Of a DNA stretch of 64,000 bases, positions 8,173 through 16,819 are shown in pieces. Position 1 is the stretch's first letter. Every line of letters starts with the position of its first letter. The DNA comes from MGBC124762 sp048201935 (GTDB lineage Bacteria > Bacillota > Clostridia > Oscillospirales > Oscillospiraceae). The stretch spans positions 22,338-86,337 of the forward strand of contig DBFBGR010000014.1 in the NCBI GenBank assembly GCA_048201935.1, written 5' to 3'. The notes below the pieces were generated by a model that made no database searches, was not told the origin of the DNA, and saw nothing but the letters and a program-made list of their open reading frames with translations. Both the position numbers and the translations under genes were made by a program.

Positions 8173-8211
8173 ATAATTGTTTCCAAGTCCTGTGTATGCG
8201 GGAGGTTTGCT

Positions 8212-8856
8212 ATGACACGTTTAGGCGAGACCCTGCGGGCTTACCAGGCCCGTGACCCGGCGGCCCGGAGCCGTCTGGAGATATTTCTGCTGTACCCCGG
8301 CGTTCACGCCGTCATTTTCCACCGGGTGAGCCACTTTTTGTGGCGGCATCACCTGCGGTTTTTGGCCCGGCTCAACTCTCAACTGGGCCGCCACTGCACC
8401 GGCATCGAGATCCACCCCGGGGCCGCCATCGGCCGGCGGCTGGTCATCGACCACGGCATGGGCATCGTCATCGGCGAGACCGCCGAGATCGGCGACGACT
8501 GCCTCATCTACCACGGCGTGACCCTGGGCGGTACGGGCAAGGAGACGGGCAAGCGCCATCCCACCATCGGCAACAACGTGATGATCGCCTGCGGGGCCAA
8601 GGTGCTGGGGCCCTTTAAGGTGGGGGACAACGCCCGCATCGCCTCCAACGCCGTGGTGCTCCAGGAGGTGCCCGCCGACGCAACCGCCGTGGGCATCCCC
8701 GCCAAGATCGTCCGCATCGCTGGAGAGAAGCCCGACTACGCCACCAACGTGGACCAGATCAACGTCACCGACCCGGTGCAGAGGGACCTCCAGGCCCTGG
8801 CCCAGCGGTTGGAGGAGCTGGAGAAAAAGGTATCGGAAAAGGAGAAGGACGTATGA
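8212..8856 (+). CDS. cysE: serine O-acetyltransferase
   Basis: Acetylates L-serine with acetyl-CoA, the first step of cysteine synthesis. It has 214 residues. The N-terminal helical part is short, as in the Gram-positive type. It is followed by left-handed beta-helix hexapeptide repeats: GIEIHPGAAIGRRLVIDHG, GIVIGETAEIGDDCLIYHGVTLGGTG, HPTIGNNVMIACGAKVLG. The His in IDHG and the HGVTLGG motif are the usual catalytic and CoA regions. A Glu/Lys-rich helix closes the protein. It overlaps cysS by 4 bp (ATGA), coupling cysteine supply to cysteinyl-tRNA charging, a common clostridial pairing. Confidence 0.95.
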   Translation: MTRLGETLRAYQARDPAARSRLEIFLLYPGVHAVIFHRVSHFLWRHHLRFLARLNSQLGRHCTGIEIHPGAAIGRRLVIDHGMGIVIGETAEIGDDCLIYHGVTLGGTGKETGKRHPTIGNNVMIACGAKVLGPFKVGDNARIASNAVVLQEVPADATAVGIPAKIVRIAGEKPDYATNVDQINVTDPVQRDLQALAQRLEELEKKVSEKEKDV

Positions 8857-10271
8857 AGTTATACAATTCCGCCAGCCGCGCCAAGGAGGACTTTATCCCC
8901 CACGAGCCGGGCAAGGTGAGCATGTACACCTGCGGTCCCACCGTCTACCACTTTGCCCACATCGGCAATCTGCGCTCCTATATCATGGAGGACGTGCTGG
9001 AAAAGGCCCTGCGCTGGGAGGGCTACGCCGTCACCCGGGTGATGAACATCACCGACGTGGGCCATCTCTCCTCCGACGCGGACACCGGCGAGGACAAGAT
9101 GCTCAAGGGAGCCCAGCGTGAGCATAAGAGCGTCATGGAGATCGCCAAGTTCTACACCGACGCCTTTTTCTCCGACTGTGAGAAGCTCAACATCAAATAC
9201 CCCGATGTGGTCCAGCCCGCCACCGGGATGATCGAGGACTACATCAAGGTCATCACCCGTCTGCTGGACACGGGCTACGCCTACGCCGCCGGGGGCAATA
9301 TCTATTTCGATACCTCGAAGCTGGACAAGTATTACGTCTTCAACGACCACGACGCCGAGGACCTCCAGACCGGGGTCCGGGACAGTGTGGAGGAGGACGA
9401 AAACAAGCGAAATAAGGCCGATTTCGTGCTGTGGTTCACCAAGAGCAAGTTCGAGGACCAGGCCCTCAAATGGGACTCCCCCTGGGGGGTGGGCTACCCC
9501 GGCTGGCACATCGAGTGCTCGTGCATCTCCATGAAGTACCTGGGAGAGCATCTGGACCTCCACTGCGGCGGCATCGACAACGCCTTCCCCCACCACACCA
9601 ACGAGATCGCCCAGTCGGAGGCCTACCTGGGCCACCCCTGGTGCAAGTACTGGTTCCACATCCATCATTTGAACACGGGCGACGGCAAGATGAGCAAGTC
9701 CAAGGGGGAGTTTTTGACCGTTTCCCTGCTGGAGGAGAAGGGCTACGACCCGTTAGCCTACCGGCTCTTCTGCCTTCAGAGCCACTACCGCAAGGCCCTG
9801 ACCTTCTCCTGGGACAACCTGACCAACGCCCAGGGGACCTATGAAAAGCTCATCAAGCGTATCGCCGCCCTCACCGAGGAGGGCCCGGTGGACGAGACCG
9901 CCGCCGCGCCTCTGAAGGCCAAGTTCCAGGAGGCGTTGGACAACGACCTTAACACCTCCCTGGCCGTCACCGCCCTCTACGACGTGCTGAAAGCCGACGT
10001 GAACGACGCCACCAAGCGCGCCCTCATTGCCAGCTTTGACGAGGTGCTGGGCCTCAAGCTGCTGGAAAAGGCGGCCCAGCTCCAGGAGAAGGAGACCGCT
10101 CCGGGGTCGCGCACCGGGGAGGACGCGGCCATCCAGGAGTTGGTGGACCAGCGCACCGCCGCGAAGAAGTCTAAAGACTTCGCCACGGCGGACGCCATCC
10201 GCGCCCAGCTCACCGAGATGGGGATCGAGGTCACCGACACCCCCCAGGGCCCGGTGTGGCGGAGGGTCTGA
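8853..10271 (+). CDS. cysS: cysteinyl-tRNA synthetase
   Basis: A 472-residue class I aminoacyl-tRNA synthetase charging tRNA-Cys. The HIGH signature is TVYHFAHIGNLRSY, the zinc-site residues include Cys in TCGPT, Cys/His in HIECSC and the later HHTNE, and the KMSKS loop is GDGKMSKSKGE. An anticodon-binding helical domain and a C-terminal tail complete the normal length. Start overlaps cysE by four bases. The rhomboid gene follows after one base, so the unit reads as one operon through miaA and hfq. Confidence 0.98.
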   Translation: MKLYNSASRAKEDFIPHEPGKVSMYTCGPTVYHFAHIGNLRSYIMEDVLEKALRWEGYAVTRVMNITDVGHLSSDADTGEDKMLKGAQREHKSVMEIAKFYTDAFFSDCEKLNIKYPDVVQPATGMIEDYIKVITRLLDTGYAYAAGGNIYFDTSKLDKYYVFNDHDAEDLQTGVRDSVEEDENKRNKADFVLWFTKSKFEDQALKWDSPWGVGYPGWHIECSCISMKYLGEHLDLHCGGIDNAFPHHTNEIAQSEAYLGHPWCKYWFHIHHLNTGDGKMSKSKGEFLTVSLLEEKGYDPLAYRLFCLQSHYRKALTFSWDNLTNAQGTYEKLIKRIAALTEEGPVDETAAAPLKAKFQEALDNDLNTSLAVTALYDVLKADVNDATKRALIASFDEVLGLKLLEKAAQLQEKETAPGSRTGEDAAIQELVDQRTAAKKSKDFATADAIRAQLTEMGIEVTDTPQGPVWRRV

Positions 10272-10272
10272 C

Positions 10273-10881
10273 ATGGCGCGCAACATGATGAAAAAGCGGG
10301 TGTTGAAGCTCCAATTCAACGCGCCGCTGATCCTGCTGTTTTCCCTGGCCTCCCTGGCCGTCCTCATCGCCGACCACTATACCGGCGGCGCGGGGGAGGC
10401 GCTGGGGGACTCCACGGTGAAGTTTTTCAGCGTCTACCGTTCCTCCTGGGCCGACCCCGCCGCTTACGTGCGGCTCTTTGGCCATGTGCTGGGCCACGCG
10501 GACTGGAGCCACTACATCAGCAACATCATGCTGCTGTTGGTGGTGGGCCCGCCCCTGGAGGAGAAGTACGGAAGTTGGACCCTTTTGTGGGCTATGTGCG
10601 TGACGGCGGTGGTGTCTGGCCTGGTGTTCATCTTCTGGAACGGCAGCGGCCTTTTGCTGGGAGCCAGCGGCATCGTCTTCATGTGCATCATGCTCTCGTC
10701 TCTGGCTGGGATGCGGGACGGGGCTATCCCCATCACCCTCATTTTGGTGGCCATCCTCTACCTGGGCGGCGAGCTGTGGGCGGCCTTTACCGGCAACGAC
10801 TCGGTGAGCCAGCTCACCCACATCATCGGCGGCGTGTGCGGCACTTGTCTCGGCTTTATCCTGGCCCGTCGGCGGAGATGA
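10273..10881 (+). CDS. rhomboid-family intramembrane serine protease
   Basis: A 202-residue polytopic membrane protein with about six hydrophobic segments. The rhomboid signature is complete: an Asn in HADWSHYISNIMLL, the nucleophile Ser132 in GLLLGASGIVF (GxSG), and His183 in LTHIIGGVCGT, giving a Ser-His dyad. Rhomboids cleave membrane proteins within the bilayer; the substrate is unknown. It lies between cysS and miaA with one-base spacing and a 4-bp overlap, so it is co-transcribed with translation genes, an arrangement with no obvious functional reason. Confidence 0.9.
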   Translation: MARNMMKKRVLKLQFNAPLILLFSLASLAVLIADHYTGGAGEALGDSTVKFFSVYRSSWADPAAYVRLFGHVLGHADWSHYISNIMLLLVVGPPLEEKYGSWTLLWAMCVTAVVSGLVFIFWNGSGLLLGASGIVFMCIMLSSLAGMRDGAIPITLILVAILYLGGELWAAFTGNDSVSQLTHIIGGVCGTCLGFILARRRR

Positions 10882-11813
10882 TGGACAAGCTCATCGTCAT
10901 CTGCGGCCCCACCGCCTCGGGCAAGACCGCCCTGGGGGTGGCTCTGGCCAAGGCGCTAGACGGCGAGGTCATCGGCGCGGACTCCATGCAGATCTACCGG
11001 GGCATGGACATCGGCACCGCCAAGCCCACGGCGGAGGAGATGGACGGCGTCCCCCACCACATGATCGATGTGGCGGGCCCCTCGGAGGATTTCTCCGTGG
11101 CCCGGTATGTGGACCTGGCCACCCCCATCGTGGAGGACGTGCTGGCCCGGGGCAAGCGGGCCCTCATCGTAGGCGGCACGGGGCTCTACATCGACAACCT
11201 TCTGGCTGGGCGGAGCTTCGCCGCCTTCTCCGGCGAGACGAGGCGGCAGTTGGAAGCGCGCTGCGCTGCCGAAGGGCTGGGCAAGCTCTACGCCGAGCTG
11301 GGCCGGGTGGACCCCGACCGGCAGCGCCAGCTCCACCCCAACGACCAAAAGCGTATCCTCCGGGCCCTGGAGGTCTACTACGAGACGGGCAAGCCCATGT
11401 CGGTCTGGGACGCGGAGAGCAAGACCCGTCCGCCCCGGTTCCAAGCGGCGTATATCGCCCTGAACTTTCGTGACCGCGCCGATCTGTGGGAGCGCATCGA
11501 CCAGCGGGTAGACCACATGATGGCCCAGGGCTTAGCGAACGAGGTCCGGGCCCTGCTGGAGGCGGGCGTGCCGCCCACAGCCACCAGCATGCAGGCCATC
11601 GGCTATAAGGAGCTGGCCGCCGCGGTCATGGACGGGGGAGACCTGGCCGCCGCCGCGGAGGAGGTCAAGCTCCGCTCCCGGCAGTACGCCAAGCGGCAGC
11701 TCAGTTGGTTTCGCCGCTACCAGGATGCCCACTGGATCGAGTGGGACAAAAAACCAAATTTTTCCACCGCCCTCCAGGATTCGACAGCCTTCCTCACCCA
11801 AATGGGTATATGA
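10878..11813 (+). CDS. miaA: tRNA dimethylallyltransferase
   Basis: Transfers dimethylallyl to A37 of tRNAs that read UNN codons. It has 311 residues. The P-loop is CGPTASGKT, followed by IGADSMQIYRGMDIGTAKP (catalytic Asp and substrate region), VGGTGLYI and the C-terminal KLRSRQYAKRQLSWFRR. Two adjacent ATGs at 10878 and 10881 are possible. The first overlaps the rhomboid stop in the common ATGA way; the second is slightly better spaced from GGCGGAG. The miaA-hfq order is widely conserved. Confidence 0.96.
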   Translation: MMDKLIVICGPTASGKTALGVALAKALDGEVIGADSMQIYRGMDIGTAKPTAEEMDGVPHHMIDVAGPSEDFSVARYVDLATPIVEDVLARGKRALIVGGTGLYIDNLLAGRSFAAFSGETRRQLEARCAAEGLGKLYAELGRVDPDRQRQLHPNDQKRILRALEVYYETGKPMSVWDAESKTRPPRFQAAYIALNFRDRADLWERIDQRVDHMMAQGLANEVRALLEAGVPPTATSMQAIGYKELAAAVMDGGDLAAAAEEVKLRSRQYAKRQLSWFRRYQDAHWIEWDKKPNFSTALQDSTAFLTQMGI

Positions 11814-11877
11814 TACTGCCAGCGCGGGCATCCGCGCCAGGCCATATGCCAATTTGAAGAGGGAGCGTGTACAAAAA

Positions 11878-12108
11878 ATGAAAAACACAAAGATCTTACA
11901 GGACGCTTTTTTGACCCGATGCCGCACCGCCAGGATGCCGGTGACCATGTTTTTGATGAACGGCTTCCAGATCCGGGGCTACATCACCGGCTTTGACCCC
12001 TTCGTGGTGGTGGTCCAGTCAGAGGAAAAGCAGCAGGTCATCTACAAGCACGCCATCTCCACCATCGTCCCTGAGCGGCGCATGGAGCTGGAGGCGGCGG
12101 AGGAGTAA
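11878..12108 (+). CDS. hfq: RNA chaperone Hfq
   Basis: A 76-residue Sm-like protein forming hexamers that bind AU-rich and A-rich RNA. The Sm1 region is ARMPVTMFLMNGFQIRGYITGFDPF, and Sm2 is QQVIYKHAISTIVP, containing the diagnostic YKHA. It is unusually short in the N-terminal arm and has an acidic C-terminal tail (MELEAAEE). The ATG at 11878 is preceded by GAGGGAG at a rather long distance of about 13 bp. It directly follows miaA. Confidence 0.95.
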   Translation: MKNTKILQDAFLTRCRTARMPVTMFLMNGFQIRGYITGFDPFVVVVQSEEKQQVIYKHAISTIVPERRMELEAAEE

Positions 12109-12144
12109 ACAAAAGCGTCCTCCGAGAAGGAGGCTGGGCTACAT

Positions 12145-13386
12145 ATGAAACAGGGCACGCTGGTCACCCGTGTGGTCATTTTGTTGCTGCTGGTCGCGGT
12201 GCTGGTCTACCTGGGGGTCTATATCCTCCAGGGCTTTTCCGACCCCTACCAGCTGGTGGTGACCTATACCTACGAGCTCTACGACGACGTGGCCTTAGAC
12301 GGCGTGGTGGTGCGCTCGGAGAGCCCTGTGCCCGGCGCGGCGCGGTTGGCGGAGGTGCTGCCCCAGGAGGGCGAGCGGGTCCGCGCCGGAGCCGCCGTGG
12401 CCCGTGTGTACCAAAATGAAGCCGCTCTTTCCGACCACCGCCAGACCCAGGCCCTGGAGTTGGAGCTGGAGCAGCTGCAGTACGCTCTGCGCCGGGGCGA
12501 CGCGGTGGCCGACGCCAAGGAGCTGGACGCCCAGCTGGTCACCGACCTTGCCAAGCTGAAGAGCCGGTTGTCCACCGGCGAGCTCTCCGACCTGGCCGAC
12601 AAGGGCCTTTCCATTCGCTCCCTGGTGGTCAAGCGCACCTCCGACGCCGCCACCGGCGCCCAGAGCGTGGCCCAGATCCAGCAGGCCGCCCAGGACGTGG
12701 AGAGCCGCCTGAACGCCCTGCGCTCCGCCTCCGCCCGGGGCACGGACCTGGTGACGGTGACCCGGGGCGGTGTGTTCTCCGGCATGGCCGACGGCCTGGA
12801 GGGGACCCTGACCCCCGAGAGCCTGGAGACCCTCACCGCCGGTCAGCTGGCCCAGCTCCAGAGCCGGGGCGTCCAGACCGACGAGAATGCCCTGGGCAAG
12901 CTCATCACCGACTCCACCTGGTACTACGCCGCCGCCGTGGACGAAGCCACCGCCCAGCGGCTCACCGAGGGCCAGAAGTATGAGCTGGCCTTCTCCGGCG
13001 ACTTTGACCGCCAGCTGTCCATGACCCTGGAGCGGCTGGGGCCCGACGAGGAGGGCCGGCGGATGGCCGTCTTCTCCTGCGACCGCTATTTGAACCAGGT
13101 GACCCTCTGCCGCTTTTTGAGTGCCCGGCTGGTCTTTGAGACCTTCACCGGCGTGCGGGTGCCCGACAAGGCCCTGCGGGTGCGCACCAACGATGACGGC
13201 AGCACCACCACAGGGGTATACACCCTGGTGGGCCGCCAGTGCGAGTTCAAGAAGATCGAGGTCATCCGGGAAGGGGAGGGCTTCTACCTGGTCCGTGGCA
13301 CCGATACCAACCGCAAGGTCCTGCGCCCGGGGGACACCATCGTCCTCTCCAGTCAGGAGCTCTACGAGGGAAAGGTGGTGGCCTGA
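12145..13386 (+). CDS. HlyD/membrane-fusion-like adaptor protein
   Basis: A 413-residue protein with one N-terminal membrane anchor (VVILLLLVAVLVYLGVYIL), a short beta-barrel/lipoyl-like half (GVVVRSESPVPGAARLAEVLPQEGERVRAGAAVARVY), a coiled-coil hairpin rich in Glu/Leu/Gln (~95-180), and a returning half with barrel strands (TWYYAAAVDE, YELAFSGDFDRQLSMTLE). This is the domain order of membrane-fusion or adaptor proteins, although no partner transporter is adjacent. It sits immediately before yggS-sepF-divIVA, so a role tied to envelope or division is possible but unproven. A GGAGG site supports the start. Confidence 0.7.
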   Translation: MKQGTLVTRVVILLLLVAVLVYLGVYILQGFSDPYQLVVTYTYELYDDVALDGVVVRSESPVPGAARLAEVLPQEGERVRAGAAVARVYQNEAALSDHRQTQALELELEQLQYALRRGDAVADAKELDAQLVTDLAKLKSRLSTGELSDLADKGLSIRSLVVKRTSDAATGAQSVAQIQQAAQDVESRLNALRSASARGTDLVTVTRGGVFSGMADGLEGTLTPESLETLTAGQLAQLQSRGVQTDENALGKLITDSTWYYAAAVDEATAQRLTEGQKYELAFSGDFDRQLSMTLERLGPDEEGRRMAVFSCDRYLNQVTLCRFLSARLVFETFTGVRVPDKALRVRTNDDGSTTTGVYTLVGRQCEFKKIEVIREGEGFYLVRGTDTNRKVLRPGDTIVLSSQELYEGKVVA

Positions 13387-13387
13387 C

Positions 13388-14086
13388 ATGGAAAACGCCA
13401 TCCGCGCCAAGCTGGCTGAGGCCCAGGCCGTCATCGCCGCCGCCGCCCGTGAGGTAGGCCGGGACCCGGCGGAGATCACCCTGGAGGCCGCCACCAAGAC
13501 CCAGGATGCCGCCACCGTCCGCGCCGCCATCGCCGCCGGGGTCACCGTCTGCGGGGAGAACCGGGTCCAGGAGCTGTGCCAGAAGCTGGACGAGTTCGCC
13601 TATGACGGCGCGCGGGTCCACTTCATCGGCCACCTCCAGACCAATAAGATCAACAAGGTGGTGGGCCGGGTGGACCTCATCGAGTCGGTGAGTTCCATCA
13701 AGCTGTTAGAGGGTATCAACGCCTGTGCCACAAAGCTCGAGCGGGTCCAGGACATCCTCTTGGAGGTGAACATCGCCGCTGAAGAGAGCAAGTCCGGTTT
13801 TATGCCCCAGGAGCTGTTTTTCGCCGCGGAAAAGGCCCTGGAACTGCCCGGCGTGCGCCTGCGCGGACTCATGGCCATCCCCCCGGTGGCACAAGATGTT
13901 GGGGCCAACCGAAAATTTTTTCACAAAATCCATCAATTTTATGTTGACATAATTCAAAAAATGGGAGATAATAGTAGCGCTATAAACTGTCTCTCCATGG
14001 GGATGAGCCGGGACTATGCCGACGCGGTGCGCGAGGGCGCCACGCTGGTGCGCCTGGGGACCGGCCTCTTTGGGCCCCGGAGCTGA
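13388..14086 (+). CDS. yggS: YggS/YlmE-family PLP-binding protein
   Basis: A 232-residue fold-type III PLP protein that takes part in vitamin B6 and amino-acid homeostasis without known catalysis. The PLP lysine is in EAATKTQ, with GENRVQEL, VHFIGHLQTNK, SGF and LRGLMAIPP, and the phosphate loop LSMGMSRDYADAV near the end. One base separates it from the HlyD-like gene. Bases ~13905-13985 are sharply AT-rich (encoding NRKFFHKIHQFYVDII), unlike the rest of the gene. They contain a full promoter pattern facing sepF and one copy of the dispersed GTTDACATAA motif. Confidence 0.93.
   Translation: MENAIRAKLAEAQAVIAAAAREVGRDPAEITLEAATKTQDAATVRAAIAAGVTVCGENRVQELCQKLDEFAYDGARVHFIGHLQTNKINKVVGRVDLIESVSSIKLLEGINACATKLERVQDILLEVNIAAEESKSGFMPQELFFAAEKALELPGVRLRGLMAIPPVAQDVGANRKFFHKIHQFYVDIIQKMGDNSSAINCLSMGMSRDYADAVREGATLVRLGTGLFGPRS
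13943..13955 (+). repeat. dispersed motif GTTGACATAATTC (copy a)
   Basis: In-frame inside yggS. The same bases form the -35 of the internal promoter and extend on the left to TTATGT, making TTATGT-TG-ACATAA a perfect dyad here. Confidence 0.6.
13944..13972 (+). promoter_or_regulatory. promoter inside yggS, facing sepF-divIVA
   Basis: Perfect -35 TTGACA (13944-13949), 17-bp spacer, -10 GATAAT (13967-13972), in an AT-rich island. The sepF start is about 155 bp downstream. Confidence 0.6.
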
Positions 14087-14129
14087 CAGTCAAGACGAGT
14101 GACAAAAGAGCGAAAGGGGAAACGCATCT

Positions 14130-14609
14130 ATGAATTTCATCGCCGAGCTGAAGAAGCTGACCCGTCCTTACGACGACGAGGAAGAGGAGTTTGAGGACTT
14201 CGAGGCCGAGGCCAAGACCGAAAAGCGCCGCGAGCGCGCCGAGCGTCCTTTGCGTGAGGAGATGGAGGCCTCCATCTACGACGCCCACTCCGACCGCCGC
14301 AGCAACAAGGTGGTGAACATCCATACCACCACCCAGCTCCAGGTGGTGCTGGTCAAGCCCGAGCAGTTCGACTCCGCGCCTGAGATCGCCGATCACCTGC
14401 GTGAAAAGCGCACGGTGGTGCTGAACCTGGAGTCGGTGAGCAAGGACATCGCCCGCCGCCTGCTGGATTTCGTGGCCGGCGTGGCCTACGCCAGCGAGGG
14501 CAAGGTCAAGAAGGTGGCCGCCTTCACCTACATCGTCACCCCCTTCAACGTGGACATCCTGGGCGACCTGGTGGGCGAGCTGGAGAACAACGGTTTATAC
14601 AATTTCTAA
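14130..14609 (+). CDS. sepF: cell division protein SepF
   Basis: A 159-residue FtsZ-associated membrane anchor that bundles FtsZ filaments at the septum. The N-terminal amphipathic membrane-targeting helix (MNFIAELKKLT) leads into an acidic linker with many Glu/Asp residues. The C-terminal SepF core starts near VVNIHTTTQLQVVLVKP and includes VVLNLESVSKDIARRLLDFVAGVAYA and the closing FNVDI region. The start has an AAAGGGG site. divIVA follows after 18 bp, giving a division module that can be read from the yggS-internal promoter. Confidence 0.96.
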   Translation: MNFIAELKKLTRPYDDEEEEFEDFEAEAKTEKRRERAERPLREEMEASIYDAHSDRRSNKVVNIHTTTQLQVVLVKPEQFDSAPEIADHLREKRTVVLNLESVSKDIARRLLDFVAGVAYASEGKVKKVAAFTYIVTPFNVDILGDLVGELENNGLYNF

Positions 14610-14627
14610 AAGAAAGAGGCGATCGGT

Positions 14628-15386
14628 ATGCTCACTCCCCAGGAGGTAGCCCAGCGCTCCTTTGGTAAGGCCTCCTTCGGCGGCTATAATATGGCTATGG
14701 TAGACGACTTCCTGGACGAGCTCACCGCCGACTACGAGGCCCTCTTTAACGAAAACGCCCTCTTAAAGCAGAAGCTGGGTGTGCTCTCGGGCAAGATCCG
14801 GGAGTATCAGGCCACCGAGGAGGGCATGCGTAAGGCCCTCATGGCGGCCCAGCAGACCGCCGACGACATGGTCAAGGAGACCGAGACCAAGTGCGCCCAG
14901 CTCCTCTCCGACGCCGAGCACAGCGCCGGGGCCATGAAGGAGGAGATCGCCCAGAGCCTCTCGGCCGAGACCCAGAAGCTGGAGCAGGCCAAGGCGTCGG
15001 TGGAGTCCTTCAAAAAGCACATCGCCGCCGTCTGCCGCCAGGAGATGGAGTTCCTGGCCCAACTGGACGACTTTACCCCCGTGCAGGAAAAGCAGCGGGG
15101 CATGGAGACCACCGTGGAGGCCATCCGCGCCGCGGTGGAGCGCACCGTGGCCAAGGAGGACGAGGACCTGCCTGCGCCTGCCAACGAGGAGCCTGAGGAC
15201 GAGAGCGAGACCGAGGGCCACGTCCAGGGGCCCTACGATGTGGAGGAGAGCTCGGTGGCCCTTTACGAAAAGCTCATGGCCGACCGCAAGGCCGCCCAGG
15301 GCGAGGAGGAGCCGGACCCCACCGCCCCTACCCGCCGGGTGGAGCGCAAATCCCTGGAGTTTGGCAAGGACTTCGAGATCGACTGA
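14628..15386 (+). CDS. divIVA: DivIVA-domain cell-division/polarity protein
   Basis: A 252-residue coiled-coil protein that binds negatively curved membrane at poles and septa. The N terminus is the DivIVA domain: LTPQEVAQRSFGKASFGGYN then VDDFLDELTADYEAL. Long coiled-coil segments (~45-160) and an acidic, low-complexity region follow, and the protein ends in a basic RRVERKSLEFGKDFEID tail. In Bacillus the order is ylmE-sepF-ylmG-ylmH-divIVA-ileS; ylmG and ylmH are absent here. A terminator closes the unit. Confidence 0.93.
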   Translation: MLTPQEVAQRSFGKASFGGYNMAMVDDFLDELTADYEALFNENALLKQKLGVLSGKIREYQATEEGMRKALMAAQQTADDMVKETETKCAQLLSDAEHSAGAMKEEIAQSLSAETQKLEQAKASVESFKKHIAAVCRQEMEFLAQLDDFTPVQEKQRGMETTVEAIRAAVERTVAKEDEDLPAPANEEPEDESETEGHVQGPYDVEESSVALYEKLMADRKAAQGEEEPDPTAPTRRVERKSLEFGKDFEID

Positions 15387-15399
15387 CGCAAACATGGTC

Positions 15400-15437
15400 A
15401 GAGGCGGCGCGCGGTGAGCGTGCCGCCTCTTGTTTTT
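15400..15437 (+). terminator. intrinsic terminator after divIVA
   Basis: Stem AGAGGCGGC / GCCGCCTCT with a 13-base loop, followed by TGTTTTT. Confidence 0.85.
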
Positions 15438-15469
15438 ACACTTTAGTATCTTAAAGAAAGGAAACCCCT

Positions 15470-16798
15470 ATGTCCATCCAACTTTCCGACCACTTTAGCT
15501 ACAACCGTCTGGCCCGCTTTTGCATGCCCCCCATCATCATGATGGTCTTCACCTCCATCTACAGCGTGGTGGACGGCTTTTTCGTATCCAACTGGGCGGG
15601 GAAGACCCCCTTCGCCGCCATCAATCTTATCTACCCCGCCATCATGATCCTGGGCGGGGTGGGCTTCATGCTGGGCTCCGGAGGCAGCGCCCTGGTGGCC
15701 AAGGTCCTGGGCCAGGGAGATAAGGACCGGGCCAACCGCTACTTCTCCATGCTGGTGGCGGCCACCGCCGTGGCCGGCGTGGTCCTTTCCGCCCTGGGCA
15801 TCGTATTTTTGCGGCCCATCGCCCTGGCCCTGGGGGCCGGGCCCGAGATGGTGGACGACTGCGTGACCTACGGGCGCATCATTTTGTGCTTCAACACCGC
15901 CTTTATGCTCCAAAATCTCTTCCAGACCTTCCTCACCACCGCGCAAAAGCCCAAACTGGGGCTTTTATGCACTGTGGCGGCGGGGCTGACCAACATGGTG
16001 CTGGACGCCCTTTTTGTGGCGGTTTTCCGCTGGGGCATCGTAGGCGCGGCGGTGGCCACGGGCCTGAGCCAGACCGTGGGCGGCGTGCTGCCCCTTTTGT
16101 ACTTCCTGCGGCCCAACGACAGCCTGCTGCGCCTGACCCGACCCCGGCTGGAGGCCAAAGCGCTGCTCCAGGCCTGCGGCAACGGTTCCTCTGAGCTCAT
16201 GAGCAATATCTCCGGCCCGCTGGTGAGCATGCTCTTCAACTTCCAGCTCATGCGCTTGGCGGGGGAGAACGGCGTGGCGGCCTACGGTGTGCTGATGTAC
16301 GTGGGCTTCATCTTTGTCGCCATCTTCATCGGCTACACCATCGGCACCGCCCCCATCATCAGCTACCACTACGGCGCGGAAAACCACGGCGAGGTGCGAA
16401 ACGTCCTGGGGAAAAGCCTGAGGGTGATGGCCATTACCGGCGTGGTCATGACCGCTCTGGCCTGGCTTTTGGCCACGCCCCTGGCCAAGATCTTCGTGGG
16501 CTACGACCAGGAGTTGATGGACATGACCCGAGAGGCCTTCCACATCGTGGCCTTCCACTTTATGATCGCCGGGGTCAACATCTTCGTCTCCTCCTTTTTC
16601 ACCGCGCTGAATAACGGCGTTATCTCGGCCACGGTGTCCTTCTTCCGCACCCTGGTGTTCCAAAGCTCCATGGTGATCGTGCTGCCCTACTTCCTGGGCC
16701 TGGAGGGCATCTGGTGGGCCCAGGTGGCCGCCGAGGCCTGCGCCTTGTGTCTGAGCCTGGCCTTTTTGCTTGCCAAGCGCAAGAAGTACGGATATTGA
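15470..16798 (+). CDS. MATE-family multidrug/cation exporter
   Basis: A 442-residue protein with about 12 hydrophobic segments. Landmarks are MPPIIMMVFTSIYSVVDGFFVSNWAG, AINLIYPAIMILGGVGFMLGSGGSALVAK and, in the second half, FNFQLMRLAGENGVAAYGV and FFTALNNGVISATVSFFRT. MATE proteins expel drugs or metabolites in exchange for Na+ or H+; the substrate is not predictable. AAAGGAAAC precedes the ATG. The gene and its small partner are placed between divIVA and ileS, which are direct neighbours in many relatives. Confidence 0.93.
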   Translation: MSIQLSDHFSYNRLARFCMPPIIMMVFTSIYSVVDGFFVSNWAGKTPFAAINLIYPAIMILGGVGFMLGSGGSALVAKVLGQGDKDRANRYFSMLVAATAVAGVVLSALGIVFLRPIALALGAGPEMVDDCVTYGRIILCFNTAFMLQNLFQTFLTTAQKPKLGLLCTVAAGLTNMVLDALFVAVFRWGIVGAAVATGLSQTVGGVLPLLYFLRPNDSLLRLTRPRLEAKALLQACGNGSSELMSNISGPLVSMLFNFQLMRLAGENGVAAYGVLMYVGFIFVAIFIGYTIGTAPIISYHYGAENHGEVRNVLGKSLRVMAITGVVMTALAWLLATPLAKIFVGYDQELMDMTREAFHIVAFHFMIAGVNIFVSSFFTALNNGVISATVSFFRTLVFQSSMVIVLPYFLGLEGIWWAQVAAEACALCLSLAFLLAKRKKYGY

Positions 16799-16819
16799 GC
16801 TGTGATGGGAGAGAGCGAG

